Of a stretch of DNA of 64,000 bases, positions 47,903 to 56,964 are shown piece after piece. How positions within the stretch are numbered: position 1 is the first letter of the stretch; each line of letters begins with the position of its first letter. Both the position numbers and the translations under genes were made by a program. This stretch comes from Fodinibius sp. Rm-B-1B1-1. Its GTDB lineage: Bacteria > Bacteroidota > Rhodothermia > Balneolales > Balneolaceae. The stretch is taken from NCBI RefSeq assembly GCF_038594945.1, contig NZ_JBCFYD010000001.1, positions 434,001 to 498,000 on the forward strand. The letters run 5' to 3'. The notes beneath the pieces are model-generated. The model searched no databases. It was not told where the DNA came from and saw only the letters and a program-made list of their open reading frames with translations.

Positions 47903-49967
47903 ACCATCAACAGCCTCTGAAACTCAAAAAGAACCGTTTGAATACGTCGACAGCTCCGATCCCCTGGATTTTGGTTGGTATCGCAACGAAACCGATGGCA
48001 CTAGTCGCAAAATTGGCAATTTTGATATTGAAATTCACTCTAAGATCATCCGATACAATCCTGAAACGCTAAAATGGGATGAAACCCTATATGAGTGCCA
48101 AGTAAGTTGGCTGCTGCCCGATAGTCGTACCCTTACGCAAAGCGAGCTGTTCATATTGGAGCCCGTGGACCTTCTCTCAAAGAAAGCATTCCAGGTGCAG
48201 ATCTTTAAACATTCCTATCAGTCGGCACGATTTAAGTCTGATGATGAGATCCTTTTCTTTATGAGCTTTCTGTGTAACCGATGGCAACCGCAGACGGTCT
48301 ATGAGTTCAATTATTACGGGTTTATTGAGCATCATGGGTATAAATTCTATCTGACGCGCAATGCGTTAATCAATATTCCTAACGATCATCTTCGGGATCC
48401 ACAATATATTATCGCACCCAATGTAGATTCCGGCCTGTTCCCCATGGTAGCTGCGGACACTACCTTTTATGTGAAACCCGGACGAATTGAGCCCGCGCCC
48501 CAGCTGGACCTTAAATCTCCTATTGATGGATTCTACACCGATGACGAACATCATCTTTATACTGACCAAAACCTGCGATACTTCATTGATACCGTTCGGG
48601 ATAAGTTTGGCGAACTTATAGCTGGACAACAGCCTGAAAAACGAGCGGAGGGCTACCTCATTTTCTCCTACATGCTTTCATTTCTATTCTTCGATGAAAT
48701 CTATGACGTATTCAAACATGTCGTCTTTCTCTATTTGTATGGTGATCCCTCGACCGGAAAGGGACAGCTATCACAGATTATGCTGAACTTCTTTGGCCAA
48801 TCATTTACGGATGTAGATTCCAACCCAACGCTAAAATCAGCAGAAAATAAGTTAGCGAACCACAGCAAGATACCGGTGATCATGGACGAATTTGTCCCCG
48901 GAAAAGGCAAAATCACACCACAAGTATTTAACATGTGGTACGAGTTGAGACAACGTGGCGTTAGTGCATCCCACGACCGCTCGAAGAATGCCTGGAGCCC
49001 CGTACGATCACAGCTGATGTTTATCTCCAACTATAAACCCAGCGAAGACCACTTTCGCTCACGGTGTATCATGATTGAATATGCCAAAGAAAAACGAGGA
49101 GACGTACAAAATCTGTGGTGGTTTGAGAACCATAAACGGGAGATGCAACGACTTTTTATTTCTCTGCTATACAAATTCAATGACTTTAACCGAACACTGT
49201 TTAAAAGCGAGCTGCACTGGATCAAACGCCTGCTTACCGAAGCCGTAGAGGAAGAACTTGCCAAACGTAGCGACAAAGAAGGAACTCAATTTCAAATTAA
49301 AGACCGGCAGATCGAAAATATGGCGGCCCTTATTACGGTTGACCTATTTGTTTGCCGCCCAGGTGATGTTGAATTCGCTGAGTTTTTTACTCCTTCTCTT
49401 GATACTAAAAGTAACCGACACGTGTCCAGTGAGGAAGATTTAAATGAACTGCAGGACTTAATAAAAGAAAATCGCGTCAACTCTGAGATCTTTCGATATA
49501 GCGTGGAGTTTTTAGCCAATTCGGCCGAACGCGAGATTCAACAAACCCCGCTGCAGCAATTTCTGGCTAGTCTCGAAATCATCAATGAAAATGGCGAATT
49601 GCCCAAGCATTACTATGGACTCAATGCAAAGAATCATTTGGTTCTTTACTGGAGTGGAATATGGGATGTGTACTCTAATTATAACAAGGGACGAGAATAC
49701 GCTAGTCAGGATGCAGTACGAGAGGAGATCGAAGCCCTGGATATTAATGGAAAAGCGACAACGCACTATTATAAGTCTGAATTCTCTACTAAACCAAGTA
49801 ATAAGGAAGTCAGGCACGGCTACTGTATTCCACCGCAATATTTAACCCCGGCCTGGCTACGAGCCTTTGGTAAACGTATTGAAGCTAATACCAATAAACA
49901 TCAACAAATAAACGAACCGAACCTTGATGACACTTATGCAACCAATAACACAGCAGCGCCTTTTTAA
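47829..49967 (+). CDS. DUF927-like replicative helicase/ATPase of element 2
   Basis: The product is 712 aa. The central ATPase has Walker A LYGDPSTGKGQLSQIML (about residue 303), Walker B KIPVIMDEFVPG, and a sensor-like QLMFISNYKPSEDHFRSR, in the style of SF3/DUF927 helicases of P4-like elements and plasmids. The N-terminal 280 residues are of unknown fold, and no primase motif was seen. A C-terminal winged or basic segment may bind DNA. The iteron array starts 54 bp after the stop, so this protein probably unwinds that origin. The ATG overlaps the previous gene by 74 bp. Confidence 0.82.
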   Translation: MSSKNQEGPLTLLSPNNRQQPTEIKPSTASETQKEPFEYVDSSDPLDFGWYRNETDGTSRKIGNFDIEIHSKIIRYNPETLKWDETLYECQVSWLLPDSRTLTQSELFILEPVDLLSKKAFQVQIFKHSYQSARFKSDDEILFFMSFLCNRWQPQTVYEFNYYGFIEHHGYKFYLTRNALINIPNDHLRDPQYIIAPNVDSGLFPMVAADTTFYVKPGRIEPAPQLDLKSPIDGFYTDDEHHLYTDQNLRYFIDTVRDKFGELIAGQQPEKRAEGYLIFSYMLSFLFFDEIYDVFKHVVFLYLYGDPSTGKGQLSQIMLNFFGQSFTDVDSNPTLKSAENKLANHSKIPVIMDEFVPGKGKITPQVFNMWYELRQRGVSASHDRSKNAWSPVRSQLMFISNYKPSEDHFRSRCIMIEYAKEKRGDVQNLWWFENHKREMQRLFISLLYKFNDFNRTLFKSELHWIKRLLTEAVEEELAKRSDKEGTQFQIKDRQIENMAALITVDLFVCRPGDVEFAEFFTPSLDTKSNRHVSSEEDLNELQDLIKENRVNSEIFRYSVEFLANSAEREIQQTPLQQFLASLEIINENGELPKHYYGLNAKNHLVLYWSGIWDVYSNYNKGREYASQDAVREEIEALDINGKATTHYYKSEFSTKPSNKEVRHGYCIPPQYLTPAWLRAFGKRIEANTNKHQQINEPNLDDTYATNNTAAPF

Positions 49968-50020
49968 GTATTTATCCCAAAAGCGACTTTTCAGCCGGTT
50001 TTAAGAAATAGCGTCTAATT

Positions 50021-50226
50021 TTCTAACCAACAACAAAAACACCACACTTAAAACACTGTAAGTATAATAATATTAGTTAGTTATAAAATAATAATAATGG
50101 TTAGAAATGTAGTTAGAAACAGGTTAGAACGGTTAGATTTTGGTTAGAAAGATAAGATTGATCTAACCACATTTATAACCAATTTAAGTCCATAACTTTT
50201 AAACACTTAACCACGGGTGGTTAGAA
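50021..50226. repeat. Iteron array, probable replication origin of element 2
   Basis: GGTTAGAA or one-base variants occur in direct orientation at 50099, 50111, 50122, 50131, 50142 and 50219. Inverted copies lie at 50021 (TTCTAACC) and 50162 (TCTAACC). Spacing in the main block is 9-12 bp, about one helical turn, in very AT-rich DNA with long A/T runs. It lies directly after the helicase gene, like the origin regions of P4-type elements and iteron plasmids. Confidence 0.75.
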
Positions 50227-50239
50227 AATTAGAAAGATT

Positions 50240-50527
50240 ATGTCTAATTCAGAAAATATGCCAAACAATCCAACTCATTTATCCGAAGGAAATGAAAACC
50301 AAGACCAATTAATGACCATCGGAGAAGCAATAAGCTATATGTGTGAGAAGCTGGGACGCATCTCCCGGACCACCTTTTACCGGTGCGGCTATCGCAAAAT
50401 GATAACCGTACGCAGTTACGGGCGGAATAAAAGTACCGGGCGGGAAGCCGTTAAGCTATGCCGTAAGTCAGAAGTGGATTATATCATTCAGACAATCCAG
50501 GAGAATCCCCATGGCGAAAACCTATAA
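50240..50527 (+). CDS. Small HTH-like protein beside the iterons
   Basis: The product is 95 aa. After a polar N-terminus, it has an HTH/excisionase-like stretch (LMTIGEAISYMCEKLGRISR; TTFYRCGYRKMITVRSYGRN). It starts 14 bp after the last iteron, so it may bind there or act as a second excision factor. It overlaps the next gene by 17 bp. Confidence 0.65.
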   Translation: MSNSENMPNNPTHLSEGNENQDQLMTIGEAISYMCEKLGRISRTTFYRCGYRKMITVRSYGRNKSTGREAVKLCRKSEVDYIIQTIQENPHGENL

Positions 50528-51056
50528 CCGTATAGATGAAATGCCAATTACCAGACAAAAGATGGTGAATCCATCTATATCAACAGCTCATCTGGCAGCT
50601 AAAGTAGATGAAATCAACAGCCATTATCATGATTACAAGAAACTGCATATTTCTGTAGATAAAACAGGTCAATTAATACAGATCAGCTATACAAATGATG
50701 AGGATGTATATGTAATCCTCACCGATTGGCTCGACATGGAACAAGTTGGGACATACCTACACAATTACCAGCGCATGTTTTGCCTGGATCCCAAACGTCT
50801 AGATCGTTTCTTCATTATCGAAGAGTCTACAGCCATTGTTCCTATCAGCTGGCTCCGCCCAACAAGAAAACGCCCAAAGGGAGTTGCTAATGCTTACATT
50901 TATATGCGTCAGGCATATCATGGAATAATACCCCGGCGAAAATCCATTTCTATTAGACCAAGTGAAGAAAAAGGTTTTTTTGATATCGTAGATGGAAATT
51001 CAACCTACTATGTAGCCAAACAAATTGGGATAAAATCTTTACCCGTTAACTGTTAA
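50511..51056 (+). CDS. Hypothetical protein, element 2
   Basis: The product is 181 aa with mixed alpha/beta character (LHISVDKTGQLIQISYTNDE; VYVILTDWLDMEQVGTYLHN; RKSISIRPSEEKGFFDIVDG). No recognised motif. Translationally coupled to the preceding HTH gene. It is the last gene before base composition falls and the cargo begins. Confidence 0.6.
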   Translation: MAKTYNRIDEMPITRQKMVNPSISTAHLAAKVDEINSHYHDYKKLHISVDKTGQLIQISYTNDEDVYVILTDWLDMEQVGTYLHNYQRMFCLDPKRLDRFFIIEESTAIVPISWLRPTRKRPKGVANAYIYMRQAYHGIIPRRKSISIRPSEEKGFFDIVDGNSTYYVAKQIGIKSLPVNC

Positions 51057-51127
51057 AATCTGCTTTTATTAAAAGTTTCTTTTCAAATGAGGGACATTTG
51101 TTGAAAGTAACTCATAAAGCAATAAAT

Positions 51128-51198
51128 ATTGAAATTTTTCAAATTTCTTTATTTTTATTGTTTATAATGGTATTTTTAGATTGAAATATTTCAAATTT
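51128..51198. promoter_or_regulatory. Paired palindromic operators flanking a promoter
   Basis: ATTGAAATTTTTCAAATTT (51128-51146) and ATTGAAATATTTCAAATTT (51180-51198) differ by one base. The second contains the perfect palindrome TTGAAATATTTCAA. A TATAAT hexamer (51163-51168) lies between them. They probably bind the HTH domain of the gene that starts at 51211. Confidence 0.65.
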
Positions 51199-51210
51199 AA
51201 TTAAGATAGT

Positions 51211-52416
51211 ATGTCTGAGGAGATTTTTTTAGATCATATTAACAATATCCTGAAGTCATCAAGCCATGATCGTAACCTCCATGAAATCTATGACCAAAGG
51301 AAGGAAGAGCTTGATTTGTCTGATTCTCAGATAGCGAATGTCTTACAAATAGATTACAATACTTTAAAACGGATACTAAGAAAGGAAGCAAAAAAAATAG
51401 ATTATTTTCTGCTTTTAAAGTTAAGTCATTTTCTAAAGATAGAGCCAAACGAACTAGCCAATATTTATCATCAAGATGATACTCACAAGGTTAGTGAATT
51501 GGGGTCAGTTAGCAAACGAACTTATCTTGTTGAAAATTTTGACCTAAAATCCTTAAAAAGTATTGGTTTCATTGATTCGATAAATGACTTTGAATCAATC
51601 GAAAATAGGATTTTAGAGTATTTCGGCTTAGATAGACTTTCAGATTACGATAGGTTAATGACTGGGGTAATGTTTAGCAATTCTAACCAGAAACCTCAGG
51701 AAAAAATGAGGACTTTTTGGATTAAGTCCTGTTACGCCATGTTTGAAAAGATTCATAATCCTAATGAATATGACCGTAATAGCTTAAAAGAATTGATCCC
51801 TAAAATCAGACCTTATACTAAGGATGTAAAAAAAGGATTTAAAATTGTTATCCAAGCCCTGTACAATGCAGGAGTTACTGTAATTTATCAACCCTACCTA
51901 AAAAACACTCAAGTTCGAGGAGGTACTTTTATAGTTAATGGGAAACCATGCATAGTCATTACAAATTATCAAAAAAGATATCCAACCATTTGGTTTGCTC
52001 TCATACATGAGCTACACCATGTTCTTTATGACTTAGATGATATTAAAAGGAATAATACTTTTCATTTAACTGGAGAAGAACGATCAGAACTATTTCTACT
52101 ACAAGAAGATAAAGCAGATGAATTTGCCCGAGAAATTCTATTCTCAGATGACAAAATGAAGTATGTAGAGCCTATGATTAATAACAAGCATATTGTGGAG
52201 TCCCAGGCAGAAAAGTATAATGTACACCCATCAATAATATATGTATTCTATCAGTGGGATCATCAAGATGAGAATCCAAACATATGGGGAGCTTTTAACG
52301 ATTTAATTCCAGATTCTGATGAGGCTGTAAAAGACTTAAATTTAATTCCGTGGGAAAAAGAAACCATAGAACAAGGAGTTAAAGAGCTCAAAAGCAAAAT
52401 TCAAACTTTCAACTAA
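51211..52416 (+). CDS. HTH-ImmA/IrrE metallopeptidase-family protein
   Basis: The product is 401 aa. An XRE-like HTH (ELDLSDSQIANVLQIDYNTL; FLKIEPNELANIYH, about residues 28-90) is followed by a long linker domain. The ImmA/IrrE gluzincin-like domain has WFALIHELHHVLYDLDD, giving the HELHH zinc site, and a downstream acidic ligand region (EDKADEFAREILF). Proteins with this layout cleave a partner repressor or act as toxin-linked regulators in mobile elements. The next gene lies 8 bp on and is probably its partner. Confidence 0.88.
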   Translation: MSEEIFLDHINNILKSSSHDRNLHEIYDQRKEELDLSDSQIANVLQIDYNTLKRILRKEAKKIDYFLLLKLSHFLKIEPNELANIYHQDDTHKVSELGSVSKRTYLVENFDLKSLKSIGFIDSINDFESIENRILEYFGLDRLSDYDRLMTGVMFSNSNQKPQEKMRTFWIKSCYAMFEKIHNPNEYDRNSLKELIPKIRPYTKDVKKGFKIVIQALYNAGVTVIYQPYLKNTQVRGGTFIVNGKPCIVITNYQKRYPTIWFALIHELHHVLYDLDDIKRNNTFHLTGEERSELFLLQEDKADEFAREILFSDDKMKYVEPMINNKHIVESQAEKYNVHPSIIYVFYQWDHQDENPNIWGAFNDLIPDSDEAVKDLNLIPWEKETIEQGVKELKSKIQTFN

Positions 52417-52424
52417 TTAGCATT

Positions 52425-52928
52425 ATGAATAAAGAGGATTCAAATAATAAAACTGACCAAAAGCAAGAACAAGAGGTTTCAGAGGACGATTTAGAAAAAG
52501 CCTCCTTGTTTCAAGAAGCTGATAATATTAAAGGAAAACAGTTAGATATATCACCTGATGGGGATTTAATTAAAGTTGATGAAATTAATACAGCTGTAGA
52601 GAATATCGATGACCCAGAAAAGAAACACGATATTTACTATAAAGGTATTCAATCATTACTTATAGAACATCTCCCATCTGGAGACTATTACAAAGAAATG
52701 CGGGATACAATATATGAAGAAAAGAATATCCTGCTGACACGAGGACATAAATTAGATGAAAATGGTATTCGTGGGGCTGATAGCAGAATGGGGTATCTTG
52801 AGGATATGAAGATGGTTTTATCAATAGTTGCTGAATGGATTACGCAAAATGGTAGTCCTCAAGAAATCTATGATAAGTTTAGGGAAAAAAATATTGAACT
52901 TGGGTACCATGAAAACACTGAAGATTAG
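52425..52928 (+). CDS. Acidic partner protein of the ImmA/IrrE gene
   Basis: The product is 167 aa. The first 70 residues are acidic and probably disordered (EQEVSEDDLEKASLFQEADN). The remainder is helical (DIYYKGIQSLLIEHLPSGDY; MGYLEDMKMVLSIVAEWITQ). No family was recognised. It is cotranscribed with the protease gene and followed by a terminator, so the two form a module. It could be substrate, inhibitor or effector. Confidence 0.7.
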   Translation: MNKEDSNNKTDQKQEQEVSEDDLEKASLFQEADNIKGKQLDISPDGDLIKVDEINTAVENIDDPEKKHDIYYKGIQSLLIEHLPSGDYYKEMRDTIYEEKNILLTRGHKLDENGIRGADSRMGYLEDMKMVLSIVAEWITQNGSPQEIYDKFREKNIELGYHENTED

Positions 52929-53260
52929 TCAATAACACTTAACCTAAACTACAGGAGCCCATTACATCCTTACCGGGAATTTGATCCCATTCCCGACCGT
53001 CTAATTCTCGGTCGGCTTTTGCTCTAATTCTTGAGTCCTAATATTTACCGGTTTGTTCAACATATTATAGGTCTCTGGCATAAGCACGATCTGAATAAAA
53101 ATAGCTTTCCTTTTGGTAAACTAGTAGGCTTTCTAAAAGAACTATTCAAAAAATTTGGAATGAGGCTTACTTAACCCCATAGCGTTATTCCTTTTTGCTC
53201 TTTCCCCTCCCAGTCCTTAGAATGAGGTCAAACTAACGTTGGTTTATTTAACAATTACTG
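52929..53260. other. Intergenic region before the restriction-modification gene
   Basis: No gene is seen. It holds an intrinsic terminator near 52993-53020 at its left and AT-rich leader sequence that should contain the promoter for the gene starting at 53261. No distinct operator was recognised. Confidence 0.45.
52993..53020 (+). terminator. Terminator after the ImmA/IrrE module
   Basis: CCGACC (52993-52998) pairs with GGTCGG (53010-53015) and is followed by CTTTTG. A second small inverted repeat (GGGAAT/ATTCCC) precedes it. Confidence 0.65.
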
Positions 53261-56200
53261 ATGCAGATAGAGACGATATCCCCAAGACGAGCTGTTGACA
53301 ACGCATTCCTGCAAGAGTCGATTACCGAGACCGAATTCGAAACCTTTCGTCAGCGACTGTTAAAGCTGTTGAGCCAGGCTGACGATGCGGTGGAGGAAGG
53401 CGAATCCGAAGAACATCTGAAAAACCTGATCAAACCTTTCTTCAGCAAAACCAATTTCGAGGAAGACCACTACATCAACACCAAGGAGCGACAAGATCTG
53501 GCCATCCATAACGGCAAAACCCGAAAGTCGAATGTGGGTGTCATCATTGAAGCCAAGCGGCCATCCAATAGTTCGGAGATGATTACCGGGGATGACCTAA
53601 ACCGTAAGGCATTGCACGAATCCATTCTCTACTATCTACGGGAACGCATCGATAACGGCAACGAAGATATCAAACATATCATCATTACCGATGTGTACCA
53701 CTGGTATATCTTTGATGCCCAAGATTTCGAACGTTATTTCTACGAATCCAAAAAGCTTCAAAACTGGTATGAGGAGTGGAAACAGGGACAAAAAGTTAGT
53801 TCCGGTACCCAGTTTGTCTATGATCACCTGGCGAAATTTGTGGATGAACTTGAGGCAAATATTACTGCAGCCGAATTAGATCTGAGTAGGTATCGAAGGC
53901 TTTTGGAAAAAGATGAGCTCAGCCGTGATGAGCAGAAAAAGTTGGTGCCGGTTTTTAAACTATTTACGCCTACGCATCTGCTCAAACAACCCTTTGCCAG
54001 TGACAGCAACGAGCTCAACAAAGCCTTTTACCGTGAGCTGCTCTATATCATGGGCCTGAAAGAATACAAGGAGAAAGGCACCCACTACATTACCCGGCTG
54101 GATGAGGAAAACCGCCAGCATGCTTCCTTAATTGAAAACACCATCACCCAGCTTAAAAGCCTGAACGTAATTTCACGGCTCCCCAACCGATCGGGGTTTG
54201 GCGAAGATGAACAGGAGCAGCTATTTAATGTGGCCATTCAGCTATTAATCACCTGGATTAACCGGATCCTGTTTCTGAAACTACTGGAATCCCAACTCTT
54301 TAAATACCACCGGGAAGATGACCGGTTTCGGTTTTTAAGCCATCGCGACATTGACGAATATGATGGACTAAATAAACTTTTCTTCCAGGTTTTGGCCGTC
54401 CCTCAGGAGGATCGCTCCGAGCGCATCAACAAGCACTTTGGGCATATCCCCTACCTAAACAGCTCTCTGTTTGATGTGGCTGATATTGAGCAAGATACTA
54501 TTCGCATATCGGAGCTGGAAGACGGGCTACAAATGCCGGTGTACAACCGAAGTAAAATTCGCAACCGGGACGGCCAGCGCCTCAAAGGAGAAAAGCGGTC
54601 TGCTCTCGAATACCTACTGCGTTTTCTTGATGCCTATAACTTTAACACGGAAGGTACGGCCGAGGTCCAGAAAGAAGCTAAAACGCTTATTAACGCTTCG
54701 GTGCTGGGACGCATCTTTGAAAAGATTAACGGCTATAAAGATGGTTCGTTCTTTACGCCCGGCTATATTACCGAATACATGTGTCGCGAAACCATTCGTC
54801 GGGCGGTGGTGCAAAAGTTTAATGAAACCTACGAGAACTGGGACTGCGGGTCCATTGATGATATAGCCGCCAAGATATCCCGCCACGAAATCCCATATGA
54901 TAAGGCCAACGAAATCGTCAACAGCATCACGATTTGTGATCCGGCCGTAGGGTCCGGACACTTTTTGGTTTCAGCCCTGAATGAGTTGATAGCCATTAAA
55001 AGTGATCTCCGCATCTTTGTGGATGAGGATAATCACCGCATTCGGGATGTGGAGATCAGCGTGGACAATGATGAGCTCAGCATTTCGGTGGGACAAGATC
55101 CCTTTTTCGAATACCGGGTGCATTCCGAGTGGAAAGAAAATGTAACCATTGAACGTACCGTGGGTCCCGACACCCAGCGACTGCAGAAAGCGCTATTTCG
55201 GGAAAAGAATATCCTCATTGAAAACTGCCTATTCGGGGTAGACATCAATCCCAACTCGGTCAATATCTGTCGACTCCGCCTATGGATTGAGCTGCTTAAG
55301 CATGCCTATTACAAGGAAAGTACGGACTTTCAACAGCTCGAAGTGCTTCCCAATATTGATATCAATATCAAACAAAGCAATTCGCTGGTCAGTCGCTTTG
55401 ATCTGGATGCCAACCTTTCTCAAATTCTGGCCAATAACGACGATCTGACAATTGAGGAATACAAACAGGCCGTCCGAAGCTATAAGGAAACCGGCGACCG
55501 CGAGGACAAGCGGGCACTGAAAGAGCAGATTAATTCTATTAAGGAGAGCTTTTCGGTGGGACTAAAAGAACTGCACCCCGTCCGACAAAAACTGAAGAAA
55601 CAGCGCGAGATTCTGATTAAGGAAGAGGCAAAGCTGGACCTTTTTGAAGGGGAAAAGAAGAGCAAAAAGGAGCAGAAGAAGATTAAAAAGGTCAAGAAGA
55701 AAATTGGCAAGTTAGAAGAGGAGTTGAAAGAGCTAGAAAATGCTACCTTCTATGACCAGGCATTTGAGTGGCGCTTTGAATTTCCGGAGGTGCTGGATGA
55801 GGATGGCAACTTTACAGGTTTTGACGTACTAATAGCAAATCCTCCTTATGGTACTACCCTAACTTCTAATGAAAAGCAGTATCTGAAAAATAAGTTTTAT
55901 GCAGTGAAAGGTAACTATGACGTCTATTCTGCTTTTATTGAATTGGGACATATGATCGGCAAGGCTGATTCTTATACATCATATATCACACCTGTATCTT
56001 GGCTAACTGGTTCAAACTACAAATGGCTTAGAGAGCACCTTAAAGATGAACGTACTATAACACAAGCAATTATACTGCCATATGATGTATTTGAGGACGC
56101 ATACATTGATACTGGAATATACTTATTCCAAAATAAAAAACGAGATTCTTATAACTCAGAAGTATTTGAGTTTCACCCAAGAGAAAAAATAAGCGATGAC

Positions 56201-56950
56201 GAATTAAATGAAATATCGTGGAAGATATTACCCTCAGATTATTGGGAAAATGAAGAGAAGTATGAGATCATATTTAAACCCACCTATTACGAAATCAAAA
56301 ACAAAGCATTAAAGGAATCCTCCTTATTAGAAGAAATTTGTGATACAACACGAGGTATTTTAGCAAATGATGGAGACGTATATGATACCAAAGGTAAAGA
56401 TAGAAAACGCTACTTTATTGGAGACTTATACAGGTATACTCTTAAAGAAGATTATAAATGGGTTAAATATGGAGATAATCTTAGAGAAAAGCCGGGTGAG
56501 TACTCTTATTTCAAAGGAGAGCGTATATTAATTCGTCGTCTAATAAGTCGACAGTTCAGAATGATGGGTACTTTTACAAAAAAAGAGTTTGTTAACAAAA
56601 AAGACATATATAATGTTTTGTTAATTGATGACTCTTTTAGAATTAAATATATCCTGTCGCTAATTAACAGCAGCTTCTTTTCATATTTAGTTGTAGGCGG
56701 ATCATCTTTGGCAAGTAAAGATGACTTCTCCCAATTAACATTAACTGATATTAGAACTCTCCCAATTAAAGAGACAAATAATAAAAATCAGAAAAAATTT
56801 GAGAAAAAGGTCGACCAAATCCTTACTGCCAAAGAAGAAAATCCCGAAGCCGATACCAGCGAACTGGAAGAAGAAATAGACCAGCTTGTGTATAAGCTTT
56901 ATGGGTTAAGTGAGGAGGAGATTGGAATTGTGGAAGATAGTCTAAGTTAA
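53261..56950 (+). CDS. Type IIG restriction-modification enzyme (fused nuclease, methyltransferase and specificity domain)
   Basis: The product is 1229 aa. The N-terminal nuclease region has a PD-(D/E)xK-like pattern (RQDLAIHNG, then VGVIIEAKRPSNSSE, about residues 84-105). A helical domain follows, then an N6-adenine methyltransferase with motif I TICDPAVGSGHFLVSALNEL (about 557) and motif IV FDVLIANPPYGTTL (about 859). A charged coiled coil (about 775-830) lies between them. The C-terminal 340 residues would be the target-recognition domain. It should methylate and cut DNA near an asymmetric site. The C-terminal part is much more AT-rich than the rest, suggesting domain replacement. Confidence 0.92.
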   Translation: MQIETISPRRAVDNAFLQESITETEFETFRQRLLKLLSQADDAVEEGESEEHLKNLIKPFFSKTNFEEDHYINTKERQDLAIHNGKTRKSNVGVIIEAKRPSNSSEMITGDDLNRKALHESILYYLRERIDNGNEDIKHIIITDVYHWYIFDAQDFERYFYESKKLQNWYEEWKQGQKVSSGTQFVYDHLAKFVDELEANITAAELDLSRYRRLLEKDELSRDEQKKLVPVFKLFTPTHLLKQPFASDSNELNKAFYRELLYIMGLKEYKEKGTHYITRLDEENRQHASLIENTITQLKSLNVISRLPNRSGFGEDEQEQLFNVAIQLLITWINRILFLKLLESQLFKYHREDDRFRFLSHRDIDEYDGLNKLFFQVLAVPQEDRSERINKHFGHIPYLNSSLFDVADIEQDTIRISELEDGLQMPVYNRSKIRNRDGQRLKGEKRSALEYLLRFLDAYNFNTEGTAEVQKEAKTLINASVLGRIFEKINGYKDGSFFTPGYITEYMCRETIRRAVVQKFNETYENWDCGSIDDIAAKISRHEIPYDKANEIVNSITICDPAVGSGHFLVSALNELIAIKSDLRIFVDEDNHRIRDVEISVDNDELSISVGQDPFFEYRVHSEWKENVTIERTVGPDTQRLQKALFREKNILIENCLFGVDINPNSVNICRLRLWIELLKHAYYKESTDFQQLEVLPNIDINIKQSNSLVSRFDLDANLSQILANNDDLTIEEYKQAVRSYKETGDREDKRALKEQINSIKESFSVGLKELHPVRQKLKKQREILIKEEAKLDLFEGEKKSKKEQKKIKKVKKKIGKLEEELKELENATFYDQAFEWRFEFPEVLDEDGNFTGFDVLIANPPYGTTLTSNEKQYLKNKFYAVKGNYDVYSAFIELGHMIGKADSYTSYITPVSWLTGSNYKWLREHLKDERTITQAIILPYDVFEDAYIDTGIYLFQNKKRDSYNSEVFEFHPREKISDDELNEISWKILPSDYWENEEKYEIIFKPTYYEIKNKALKESSLLEEICDTTRGILANDGDVYDTKGKDRKRYFIGDLYRYTLKEDYKWVKYGDNLREKPGEYSYFKGERILIRRLISRQFRMMGTFTKKEFVNKKDIYNVLLIDDSFRIKYILSLINSSFFSYLVVGGSSLASKDDFSQLTLTDIRTLPIKETNNKNQKKFEKKVDQILTAKEENPEADTSELEEEIDQLVYKLYGLSEEEIGIVEDSLS

Positions 56951-56964
56951 ATAGACTTATAAAA

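Noticed and set aside
50021-50226. Short repeated units that might suggest a CRISPR array
   Set aside because: The repeats are only 7-8 bp, occur in both orientations and have no uniform spacers. No cas gene is near. An iteron origin explains them better.
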